Shown here: positions 27,503 through 35,312 of the stretch, piece by piece
Layout: the number at the start of each line of letters is the position of its first letter
Position numbering within the stretch: the first letter of the stretch is position 1
DNA from: Dawidia cretensis
GTDB taxonomy: Bacteria; Bacteroidota; Bacteroidia; Cytophagales; Cyclobacteriaceae
DNA length: 64,000 bases
NCBI RefSeq assembly: GCF_018598175.1
Contig: NZ_JAHESE010000007.1
Coordinates: 1 to 64,000, forward strand
Direction of reading: 5' to 3'
Notes under the pieces: model-generated
What the model was told of the DNA's origin: nothing
The model's database searches: none
Seen by the model: the letters and a program-made list of their open reading frames with translations, nothing else
Made by a program: the position numbers and the translations under genes

Positions 27503-27530
27503 AAAAGCCCCGATTACGATCAGGGCTTTT
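27503..27530. terminator. Hairpin terminator between the HlyD-like gene and ppa
   Basis: AAAAGCCC pairs with GGGCTTTT around a 12-nt loop; A-run on one side, T-run on the other. It lies 16 nt past the stop of the HlyD-like gene (27547) on its strand. Confidence 0.75.
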
Positions 27531-27546
27531 CTGGGACCACGCAGGT

Positions 27547-28911
27547 TTATTTTTTTTGCGACGCGTCCTTTTCCATTAGTCGAACCTTGTCGCCGTCTTT
27601 CAAACGTTTGGATACAGCCAAAAACGGCCCTGTGATTACTTCTGTGCTATCGCTCACGCCGGAGATTATTTCTATATTATCGTAATCACTTATACCGGTT
27701 TTCACCTCTACCATCCTGGCTGTGCCGTTATCGTTGACGAACACAACGGTTTTCACCAGCTCTTTCTTCGCGGGCTTGCTATCGTCGTTCGCAGACTGAT
27801 TTTGCGGCGGTCCATCCTGTTCCTTTTTCTCCTGATCATCTTTTCCCCGTGTTGTCACTGCGGCCAGGGGTACTGACAGCACGCCAATCTTGCGTCGCGT
27901 TAAAATATCCACGCTCGCGGTCATGCCGGGCAGGAACGGGTATCGTTTACCTTCTTGTATGAGGTCTTTGTACGACGAGTTCAGGATCAGGATACGCACT
28001 TCGAATTCGGTAATGGCATCAGCCGAAGTCTTCTCTTTAGCGGTGTTGGCAATGAGTGTCACAACGCCCCTGAATTCTTTTTCCTGGTTTGAGTATGCGT
28101 CTACATCAATAATGGCGGTGTCACCAATGTGCACGCGTACGATGTCGTTTTCATTTACTTCCACGCGCACTTCCATGGCGTTCAGGTCGGCTATACGCAT
28201 CATCTCCGTTCCGGCCATAGTCTGTGTTCCCACCACGCGCTCGCCTTTCTTTACACTGAGCTTTGATACGATGCCGTCCATGGGCGCCTGTACACTGGTC
28301 AGTCGCACGTTCTCGCGCGCTTCGCGCACCGAGGCTTCGCTGCTGCGCACCACAAACTTCGAGGCTTGCAGCGATTGCTTCGCCGACTTCAGATCGTTCT
28401 CGGCTACCTTGAAATTCTGTTGGGCCAGTTGCCAGTCGGCTTCGGCGATAACTTTCTCATTCCACAGTCGTTCGTTACGCTTATATTCCTGTTCGGCACG
28501 AAGGTAGGTAGCTTCCGCGCGCGCCAGCGATGCTTCCGATGCTACTTCGTTCGCGCGTTGCTGGTTCATTGAGGCTTCTGCCCGCTCGAGCTGTGACACC
28601 CAGGTGTCGGGACGTATTTTTACCAGCAGGTCACCCCGGCTGACCGAATCGCCTTCCTCGATCAGCAGCTCGCGAATCTCGCCCGATACTTCCGGGGCAA
28701 GCTTGACCTCCGTTACCGGTTGGATGGTACCCGAGGCACTGACTTTTTCAATGATGGTAGCGTGTTTGGTTTTTGCCAACTCTACTTCGATCTCGTTCGG
28801 TTTGCCGATCCACCCAGCCGATTTACCAACGACTACGAATACCAGAAGAACGCCCACGATGATTACGAGCCAAAGGATGAGCTTATTGGATTGTTGCTTT
28901 TTTTTTGCCAT
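27547..28911 (-). CDS. HlyD/MacA-like periplasmic adaptor of an efflux pump
   Basis: Membrane-fusion protein that bridges an inner-membrane pump and a TolC channel. One N-terminal membrane anchor (about 10-28) precedes the barrel-sandwich (SASGTIQPVTEVKLAPEVSG and SVQAPMDGIVSKLSVKKG), a long alpha-helical hairpin rich in Ala/Glu (about 105-205), and beta-barrel domains. A charged insert with many D/K/Q (about 375-405) near the C-terminus is not typical. The TolC-like gene lies 13 nt upstream in the same direction. The pump component itself (MacB or RND) is not in the window. Layout resembles MacA adaptors of ABC-type pumps. Confidence 0.9.
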   Translation of the reverse strand: MAKKKQQSNKLILWLVIIVGVLLVFVVVGKSAGWIGKPNEIEVELAKTKHATIIEKVSASGTIQPVTEVKLAPEVSGEIRELLIEEGDSVSRGDLLVKIRPDTWVSQLERAEASMNQQRANEVASEASLARAEATYLRAEQEYKRNERLWNEKVIAEADWQLAQQNFKVAENDLKSAKQSLQASKFVVRSSEASVREARENVRLTSVQAPMDGIVSKLSVKKGERVVGTQTMAGTEMMRIADLNAMEVRVEVNENDIVRVHIGDTAIIDVDAYSNQEKEFRGVVTLIANTAKEKTSADAITEFEVRILILNSSYKDLIQEGKRYPFLPGMTASVDILTRRKIGVLSVPLAAVTTRGKDDQEKKEQDGPPQNQSANDDSKPAKKELVKTVVFVNDNGTARMVEVKTGISDYDNIEIISGVSDSTEVITGPFLAVSKRLKDGDKVRLMEKDASQKK

Positions 28912-28924
28912 TGCGGTCAGTGTA

Positions 28925-30409
28925 TTAATATGCTAAAGGCTTGCCCTGATAAAAGTCGAGCACTTTCTTCTTAAAGATAAAATCGTATTTGGCGCGCACC
29001 AGGTCGGACTTGGCCTGGAAGAGATCATTCTCTGCTACCTGGTACTCTACATAGTTGGTAGCCCCGGCTTCGAAGCGTTGTTTGGTCATGCGAAAGGCTT
29101 CATCGCGCGCCTGCACCTGGCGCAGGGAAGAGTTGTAGGTCTTCGAGGCCGCCACAGCGTCGTTATAGGCTGTCTCGACACTTTGGCGAAGGGTGTTGGA
29201 CATTTCCTTAGCATCTACCTCGGCGACTCTTTGTGAAATGACGGCGCGCTGCCAGGCTGTACGCGACCGGAAGCCGTTGAGGATCGGAATTGTCAGCGAG
29301 AGGCCTACTGAACGCGCAATGTTGTCTTTCAATTGGTCACGATAGCCATAGCCGTTTACAAGTTTCCCTGAAAATTCATTTCTAGGTGTACGGGCTATCA
29401 CGAATTGATCGTCAACGCCGTGTACATTACCAATCGTGTCATACACAGGTGTCGCCGGTGAGCCGTCGGAAATAAAGCGTAGCCCATCCGCACTGCTGCT
29501 ATAATAAGTATTTGTCGAGGCCGTCAACGACAGGCGTGGCAAGAGATCGCCCTTTGCTGCCTTGACGGCATAGTACGAAGCCTCTTTCTTAAGATCGGCG
29601 CTTTTAATTTCGGGCATCGACTGTCGCGCAATATCGAAGATCTGATCGCGTGATTGCTCCAACACCAGGTCTTCCACGTCGATCTGCGGGATCTCTACAT
29701 CGAGCGCAGCTCCGCCCGGCATCTGCAACGCCTGCTTTAGACGTAGCAGCGACAGATTTAGATTGTTCTCGCGGGTAATGAGATTTACTTCATTGGTCGC
29801 CACCTGTGCATCGAGGTTGAGCTCACTCGACCTGGGTAGCGAGCCTGCGGCCACTTGCTTTTTGGTGCGCTCGTATTGTTGCTGGCTGGAGGCCAGTTGT
29901 GATTTGGCATTTTCGAGCTGTTCCTTATCGAACACCACGGTGATATACAGCGACGCTACATTCAGGATAACATCGTTTTTAGTCTTTTGCAGATCCAGGT
30001 TTGCGGCATCATAATTATGCGAATACTGGCGAATGGAGTTTTGGATCCTGAACCCATTGAACAACGGCACCGAAGCATTGAGCGATCCGCTCAACGAGCG
30101 TTGCTCGCCCGTGGTATAGGTATACGTATTCTGTACCAGCGTACGCCCCCAGCTGAGTCCGTATTGTGCGGAGCCATTCACCGATGGCAAAACCTCGGCT
30201 CTGGACAGATTATAGTCCAGCTTACTATTCTCCACATTGTAGCCGCTGCGTTCCACCTGCAGGCTGTTGGCCAGGGCGTAGTCTATACATTGTTTCAGCG
30301 TCCAGGCAGTGCCGGATTGTGCCGTGTCGGCGGCCGGCTGTGTCTGCTGCGCGTGCAGCAGGAATGGCGCACATAAAAGAAAAAAAGTCCAGCGTAGTGT
30401 TCTCATCAT
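28925..30409 (-). CDS. TolC-family outer membrane efflux protein
   Basis: Trimeric outer-membrane channel component. The signal peptide ends near LHAQ (about 21), then WTLKQCIDYALANSLQVE begins the first TolC repeat and long coiled-coil helices follow. Two OEP repeats are visible, the second starting around IARQSMPEIKSADL, and the C-terminal repeat ends with the pattern FEAGATNYVEYQVAENDLF. The frame opens with a TTG at 30424; the paired ATGs at 30409/30406 are better starts, 4 nt beyond the sdaAB stop. It is followed 13 nt later by the adaptor gene, so it forms an efflux pair without its pump. Confidence 0.92.
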   Translation of the reverse strand: MMRTLRWTFFLLCAPFLLHAQQTQPAADTAQSGTAWTLKQCIDYALANSLQVERSGYNVENSKLDYNLSRAEVLPSVNGSAQYGLSWGRTLVQNTYTYTTGEQRSLSGSLNASVPLFNGFRIQNSIRQYSHNYDAANLDLQKTKNDVILNVASLYITVVFDKEQLENAKSQLASSQQQYERTKKQVAAGSLPRSSELNLDAQVATNEVNLITRENNLNLSLLRLKQALQMPGGAALDVEIPQIDVEDLVLEQSRDQIFDIARQSMPEIKSADLKKEASYYAVKAAKGDLLPRLSLTASTNTYYSSSADGLRFISDGSPATPVYDTIGNVHGVDDQFVIARTPRNEFSGKLVNGYGYRDQLKDNIARSVGLSLTIPILNGFRSRTAWQRAVISQRVAEVDAKEMSNTLRQSVETAYNDAVAASKTYNSSLRQVQARDEAFRMTKQRFEAGATNYVEYQVAENDLFQAKSDLVRAKYDFIFKKKVLDFYQGKPLAY

Positions 30410-30413
30410 TAGT

Positions 30414-31091
30414 CTAACAATCAATATCGGGAATATAAATGACCTGTTTTACCCAGCTAAGACTCCGCAGGTACGCTAATGTTACAGGCTTAATGCCCGA
30501 ATCCATTTCGATTACCAGGCACGCCACATCGTTCCGGCCCTTACGGGACACCGACATGGTGGCAATGTTACAATCGTCGTGTGCCACGACGTCGGCGATA
30601 AACGCGATGCTTCCTTTGACGTCGTCGGCGGTGATGATGACGGTGTGCGCGTTGGCACCAAAGTCGGCCTTAAAGCCGTTTACTTCGGCAATGTTGATCA
30701 GGCCGCCGCCGCGGCTTTCGCCGACCACTTCCAGGGTTTCCTCCCCTTTCCGCAGTACCAGTTTGATGGTGTTCGGATGGAGTGTCGAGGCGTTGCCGAC
30801 GGACTTAAAGTGGTATTGCAGTCCGGCCTCTTTGGCCAGGTCCAGCGCCTCTTTGATGCGTTTGTCGTCGGTTTTAAAGTCCAGCAGACCGGCAATGATG
30901 GCCCGGTCGCTGCCGTGGCCCTCGTAGGTACGGGCGAAGGAGTTGTAAAAGGTGATCTCGGCTTCCTCGGGACGATCGCCCAACAGTCTGTAGGCGGTCC
31001 GGGCGATGCGCACAACACCGGCGGTGTGCGAGCTGGAGGGACCGATCATAACCGGTCCAATCATATCAAAAACACTGCTTTTTTCTGCCAT
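30414..31091 (-). CDS. sdaAB: L-serine dehydratase beta subunit (iron-sulfur type)
   Basis: Small chain of the [4Fe-4S] L-serine ammonia-lyase that converts serine to pyruvate and ammonia. The 225 residues begin with the signature SVFDMIGPVMIGPSSSHTAG, which in the one-chain enzyme lies at the catalytic/regulatory part, and end with an ACT-type regulatory domain (VKGSIAFIADVVAHDDCNIA...VACLVIE). The iron-sulfur alpha chain is not in the window. The ATG at 31091 is preferred to the earlier start at 31109 because the family begins here. It is followed 4 nt later by the TolC gene, an unusual pairing. Confidence 0.9.
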   Translation of the reverse strand: MAEKSSVFDMIGPVMIGPSSSHTAGVVRIARTAYRLLGDRPEEAEITFYNSFARTYEGHGSDRAIIAGLLDFKTDDKRIKEALDLAKEAGLQYHFKSVGNASTLHPNTIKLVLRKGEETLEVVGESRGGGLINIAEVNGFKADFGANAHTVIITADDVKGSIAFIADVVAHDDCNIATMSVSRKGRNDVACLVIEMDSGIKPVTLAYLRSLSWVKQVIYIPDIDC

Positions 31092-31203
31092 ATGGGTTAC
31101 AATACGCAATATGTCGCCAAAAAGATGGCGACGTTACAGTTTTTTTAAGGAATTAATAATGCTCGGTGCCAGAGGCGGTTTTGGGGCATGTAGTCCGGAT
31201 AAT

Positions 31204-31219
31204 TCGGAGATGTCTCCGA
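31204..31219. repeat. 16-bp inverted repeat
   Basis: TCGGAGA-TG-TCTCCGA, a near-perfect dyad with 7-bp arms, about 113 bp upstream of sdaAB. Confidence 0.4.
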
Positions 31220-31539
31220 GTTGAGCCTGAGTATAGCCTGAGTATAGTCCGATATAAGCCCGTTCTTATAGCACGGAGACTAGTCGGGGTTAGATCGATG
31301 TTGTTTCCATGTGTTATCGGTTTTAGACGGTTATGCGCGCTGCGGGGCGAGACGATTTCTAAGACTGCAAACAGTTTCTGTTACCCCGATAGGATCGGGA
31401 CTATCGCAAGTTCCGCAACGATGCTAACGCCTGGTTCTTAAACATGCGCCCGATGGGTGGCGTGTTTCGGGGCTTCGTCAGGTCATCTTTGGGGATAAGG
31501 CGCGGTGGTAGCCAGGATGTCGCGGGATCAGACCAGTGA

Positions 31540-31611
31540 TAAAGCATAGATCCCTATAGTGGCTTATCTATGCTTTACCTTTGCTTTATCCATGCAATAT
31601 CTATGCTTTAT
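31540..31611. repeat. Cluster of 12-bp repeats ATCTATGCTTTA
   Basis: One inverted copy (TAAAGCATAGAT, 31540-31551) and two direct copies (31566-31577 and 31599-31610) of the same 12-mer, with a degenerate TTTGCTTTAT between them. The copies can form alternative hairpins with each other. It lies just past the 3' end of the lipoprotein gene (stop 31656). Confidence 0.55.
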
Positions 31612-31655
31612 GCATGCCTTTGGCCTGGTGCCGCCTGCCAGTATCCGGCTTTGAT

Positions 31656-32093
31656 CTAGTGCTGGTGATCGTGGCCGTGGCCGCCGTACCACATTTCCTG
31701 GATGTGGTGGAATTCGTCGTGGAGCTTGTTGAGGGACTCGCCGGTGGCTTTGTCATCGCCGCTTTTTGCCGTGACGGCAAAGGAGGTGGCATCCGTCGAC
31801 AGTTGCGCCAGGGCGGCTTTGACTTCGTCGTTATTTACTTTTTCAGGGAGCGGGGCGTTTTTCCATTGCTCGGCGCCGGCGGCCAGGGCTTCGGCTTTTT
31901 CTTTGGCGGGGGCCAGGTTGGCCGAGTCTTTATAGGGGTGAAACGCGTCGGCCATCAGCATGTGGAAGTCGTCCATTTCTTTCCATTCGTCGGCGGCGGT
32001 GTCGTGCTCGTGTGCTTCTTGTTTCTTGCCAGAACACGCCAGCGCGACGGCGGCGATCAAACACATCATGCAGAAAAGGTTAAGCTGTTTCAT
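31656..32093 (-). CDS. Histidine-rich lipoprotein of unknown function
   Basis: A 145-residue predicted lipoprotein: signal peptide with lipobox ALAC (Cys at about 20), then an acidic segment with EAHEHD. The body is predicted all-helical, with two segments rich in His, Met and Trp (DDFHMLMADAFHPYKD and LHDEFHHIQEMWYGG), ending in HGHDHQH. The many His residues suggest metal binding, which is an inference. No family recognised. Its start lies 10 nt after the stop of the ABC transporter gene, so the two are very probably one operon. Confidence 0.7.
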   Translation of the reverse strand: MKQLNLFCMMCLIAAVALACSGKKQEAHEHDTAADEWKEMDDFHMLMADAFHPYKDSANLAPAKEKAEALAAGAEQWKNAPLPEKVNNDEVKAALAQLSTDATSFAVTAKSGDDKATGESLNKLHDEFHHIQEMWYGGHGHDHQH

Positions 32094-32103
32094 GGGGGCG
32101 TGG

Positions 32104-35100
32104 TTATTTGTCTCTTCGTTTATACTTACGGTTTCCTTCCAACACCTTGATGATCCCTTTCAAGGCATCGAAATACAAGGTCAAAAATAATACAAGTGTC
32201 ATACTCCAGATCACACCGAGGTTAAAATATAACGTGTCGATATCTGCTCCCAGGAAATGCTTGGTAGGTTGGTATAAATTCGCGGAGAAGTCCAGCGGGT
32301 TGCTGGGCTGGTGATCGTCCTGGTAGATGGGATAGATCTTTTGCACCAGCTTTCCATCGTATTCCACGATCCGGTCGGGCGAGCCGGTATTTTTAACGGC
32401 GTCGGTTACGGCCTTGTTTACGTACCGGGCTTTGCTGACCTCATACTCCTGGGATTTATCGGGGGTGTTTGTATGGCTGGCAATCAATGCTTCTTTCTCT
32501 TTCGTTGCGCGGTCCATCTTGCGGGCATAATACTTCTTCAGCGAATTCAGAAACCGGGAGGTTTTGAGGTAGACCGTTGAGTCGAATTTGCCGATGGCCA
32601 GGCGGTCGACTTCGGGCAGCCTCGCGTCGCCTACAAACTTCAACTCGTTTTTGATTTCGGTTTGCAGCAGGTTCAGTGACGCTTCTACATCGTCGTTGCG
32701 CTTTACGCGCCAGCTATTGGGGTGATTCAGGCAGTAGGCTAACCTCGATTCCAGTTGCGGTATATAGTATACCCGTTTGTAATCCGATTCGGCGGTCACT
32801 TTGTCGAGGTCGTAGAACTCGCGCTCGAAGGGGTTGTCTCTGAACTGGGTCACCATGTACGCTTCAAAAGCCCAGCGCGAGGCCATCGTCTCGCCCATGA
32901 AGGGCACGCCTACGGGTTTGCCCACCCGGGGATTGAATTTATCAAAGCTGATCACCACACCGCTCAGTAACAGTTGCGGAATGACCAGGACAGGGATCAG
33001 GATATAGATTGTTACTGCGGAGTTGAACGATGCTGAAATATTCAGCCCCAGCATGTTAGCAAAACATGAGCAGCTGAACAGAATTACCCAGTAGCGAACC
33101 TCCGTGAGCGGTATCTCCAGGATCAAATTGCCGATCACGGTAAAGAGCAGGGTTTGGATCGCGGACGAGGCAAACATGACGGCCACCTTCGACACGAGGT
33201 AGCTGCTGCGGCTGAGGTGTAAAAACTGTTCGCGTTTTAGTATGATGCGGTCGCGGAAGATTTCCTCTGCGCTCATAGTCAAGCCGAGGAACAACGCCAC
33301 GACCACACTCATAAAGAAGTATACGGGGACGTTGTAGTTGTTGTAGAAGCTATAGTCTGCCTCACCGTCGAGCACGTTGTGGTACTTGACCATGAACGCG
33401 ATAAAGAATGCCAGCACGGGTGCCTCCAGTACGTTGATGAGCATATACTGGCGGTTGGCCAGCTTCGACAGTACATCGCGGGTAATAAACACTTTCCATT
33501 GTTTGAACCAATGGGGGATTTCTTGTACCACCGGCAGCTCGTTGCGTAAGTGCTCGAGCCGCGGAATTTTGATCTTTTGCTTAAAGTATTGGTACCATTG
33601 CCCGGGCGATACTTTGCGGGTGTTTGTCAGGCGGCCGTATTCGTTCACGACCTTAGTCTCGATAATGCTAAAAATCTGTTCGGGGTTGATATTACCACAT
33701 TCCGGACAGGCCCCCTGCATTTTGTTGGCTGCATTGATGATGTCACGGAAATAGATGACGGCTTCCACGGGATTACCATAGTATATCTGGAAGCCGCCGA
33801 CGTCCATGATGATGAGCGTATCGAACATCTTGAAGATGTCGGACGAGGGTTGGTGGATGACCACAAACACCATCTTGCCGCGTAGCGACAATTCTTTGAG
33901 CAAGTCCATGATGTTTTCGGAATCGCGCGACGAAAGGCCCGATGTAGGTTCATCGACAAACAGGATGGTCGGTTCGCGCAGCAGCTCCAGCGCAATGTTC
34001 AGTCGTTTGCGTTGGCCCCCGCTGATGGTCTTGTTCAACGGTGAGCCTACCTTCAGGTCGCGGATCTCGGTCAGACCCAGGTTGATCAGCGTGCGCATGA
34101 CCAGGTCGATGATCTGTTTATCGGCGTAGTGGTTGAAGCACAGTTTGGCGGCGTAATACAGATTTTGAAATACTGTCAGCTCGTCGATCAGCAGGTCATC
34201 CTGAGGGACATAGCCAATGATGCCGTTTACCTGATCCGAATTTTCGTGTATGTCGATGCCGTTGACGAGTACCCGGCCGCTGGATGGTTTTTCAGAGCCG
34301 TTCAATACATTGAGCAACGTAGACTTGCCCGAGCCACTGGCCCCCATGATGCCGATGAGCTTGCCGCCCTGTTCAGCCAGGTTGAGGTTTTGGATGCCGG
34401 CGCGACCACTCTTGAAGTGATAGAAGATGTGGTCGGCCGTGAATGTTATCCCGGTACGGCTATCGCCGGTCAAAAAATTACCGATGATGTCGCTATAATA
34501 AATGGGCCCTACCTTGTCACCGCGGATCGTGCTGCCTGTCGGGAAGACGTCTATCTTCCGGCTTTTTAGCAATATACTATTGAGGTAGAGCGTGGTGATG
34601 CCGAGGTATTTGATGAAATACGTTTCCGCATCGGGCAGCCGGAGAATGGCGATGAGGCCGGTCAGGTCTTTCTCGATAATGCGGGGGCCGTCGTAGTGGC
34701 CGGAGCCTTCGTCGATGACGAGTACCTGTTTGGACGACAGCTCGTCTATGTCCTGGCCGATGATAAACTGCTGTAGGGCGTGAACGTCGGCCTGGGGGAT
34801 TCTGAGGGCCTGACCGATATAGAAGATCAGGTTCTCCTGGCGGTCGGAGATCGAGGTACGGTCGATGTAGACTAACTCAATGATCTTGACCACCATGACA
34901 AGCTTCTGCTGCATGGTGAGGGCCTGGTTCACCTGCTTGATGATGTGCATGATCCGGGACCAGTCGTCCACGAACTGCTGGGTATCGGCATCGAGGTTAT
35001 CGAGCTCCTGCCGGGCATTAATATGGTTTGCCTGGCAGAATTCATCGAAAAGCTTGAGATAGTAGTTCGTGGCCTCCCGGTTGAGGTGAAGGCCCAGGAA

Positions 35101-35193
35101 CTCCTTTATCTTGTTCCGCTCGTCTTCCGTAATGCGCTCGCGTACAACAATGGCAAAAAGTTGAATGATCGCCTTGAGTAATTCTTCACTCAT
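32104..35193 (-). CDS. ABCG-like half transporter with extra cytosolic N-terminal region
   Basis: A 1029-residue fusion. Residues 1-150 are a helical domain resembling TerB-like modules, about 165-265 a beta-rich region of unknown type, then the ATPase (about 265-480): Walker A GASGSGKSTLLN, signature ISGGQRKRLNIAL, Walker B ILFVDEPTSGLSSRDSE. This is followed by an ABC2-type membrane domain (five helices about 590-745 and a last one about 995-1015) with a long charged loop (about 760-960) between helices five and six. The order ATPase-membrane is that of the ABCG/White family. Substrate unknown. A histidine-rich lipoprotein follows 10 nt downstream. Confidence 0.85.
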   Translation of the reverse strand: MSEELLKAIIQLFAIVVRERITEDERNKIKEFLGLHLNREATNYYLKLFDEFCQANHINARQELDNLDADTQQFVDDWSRIMHIIKQVNQALTMQQKLVMVVKIIELVYIDRTSISDRQENLIFYIGQALRIPQADVHALQQFIIGQDIDELSSKQVLVIDEGSGHYDGPRIIEKDLTGLIAILRLPDAETYFIKYLGITTLYLNSILLKSRKIDVFPTGSTIRGDKVGPIYYSDIIGNFLTGDSRTGITFTADHIFYHFKSGRAGIQNLNLAEQGGKLIGIMGASGSGKSTLLNVLNGSEKPSSGRVLVNGIDIHENSDQVNGIIGYVPQDDLLIDELTVFQNLYYAAKLCFNHYADKQIIDLVMRTLINLGLTEIRDLKVGSPLNKTISGGQRKRLNIALELLREPTILFVDEPTSGLSSRDSENIMDLLKELSLRGKMVFVVIHQPSSDIFKMFDTLIIMDVGGFQIYYGNPVEAVIYFRDIINAANKMQGACPECGNINPEQIFSIIETKVVNEYGRLTNTRKVSPGQWYQYFKQKIKIPRLEHLRNELPVVQEIPHWFKQWKVFITRDVLSKLANRQYMLINVLEAPVLAFFIAFMVKYHNVLDGEADYSFYNNYNVPVYFFMSVVVALFLGLTMSAEEIFRDRIILKREQFLHLSRSSYLVSKVAVMFASSAIQTLLFTVIGNLILEIPLTEVRYWVILFSCSCFANMLGLNISASFNSAVTIYILIPVLVIPQLLLSGVVISFDKFNPRVGKPVGVPFMGETMASRWAFEAYMVTQFRDNPFEREFYDLDKVTAESDYKRVYYIPQLESRLAYCLNHPNSWRVKRNDDVEASLNLLQTEIKNELKFVGDARLPEVDRLAIGKFDSTVYLKTSRFLNSLKKYYARKMDRATKEKEALIASHTNTPDKSQEYEVSKARYVNKAVTDAVKNTGSPDRIVEYDGKLVQKIYPIYQDDHQPSNPLDFSANLYQPTKHFLGADIDTLYFNLGVIWSMTLVLFLTLYFDALKGIIKVLEGNRKYKRRDK

Positions 35194-35268
35194 AGAAAAA
35201 GTCTAGGTCGTCCAAAATAGCAATTAAAATGTAAATGCATGCAGTTTGGATGGCTTGCAAAAACAAAA

Positions 35269-35287
35269 AGAGCGGAATTTCCGCTCT
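35269..35287 (-). terminator. Hairpin terminator after prc
   Basis: AGAGCGGA pairs with TCCGCTCT around a 3-nt loop. On the minus strand it is followed by TTTTTGTTTTTG, a good U-tract. It lies 26 nt after the stop of the tail-specific protease gene. Confidence 0.8.
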
Positions 35288-35312
35288 TCTGGTTCTATGG
35301 GGATGTCCGGGC

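Larger units (their letters stand above)
31092..31655. other. 564-bp region without a gene, rich in small repeats
   Basis: No credible ORF on either strand. It holds a 7-bp-arm hairpin in the sdaAB leader (31113-31132, GTCGCCA/TGGCGAC), a 16-bp dyad (31204-31219), two tandem 11-bp copies of GCCTGAGTATA (31224-31245), and a cluster of ATCTATGCTTTA copies in both orientations (31540-31611). It separates the sdaAB leader from the end of the histidine-rich lipoprotein gene. No conserved RNA or mobile element was recognised. Confidence 0.5.

Noticed and set aside
31540-31611. Possible short CRISPR-like array
   Set aside because: Copies are only 12 bp, in mixed orientation and unevenly spaced, with no cas genes in the window.
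31092-31655. Riboswitch-like region upstream of sdaAB
   Set aside because: No match to known glycine, SAM or other riboswitch cores was seen; only short hairpins are supported.
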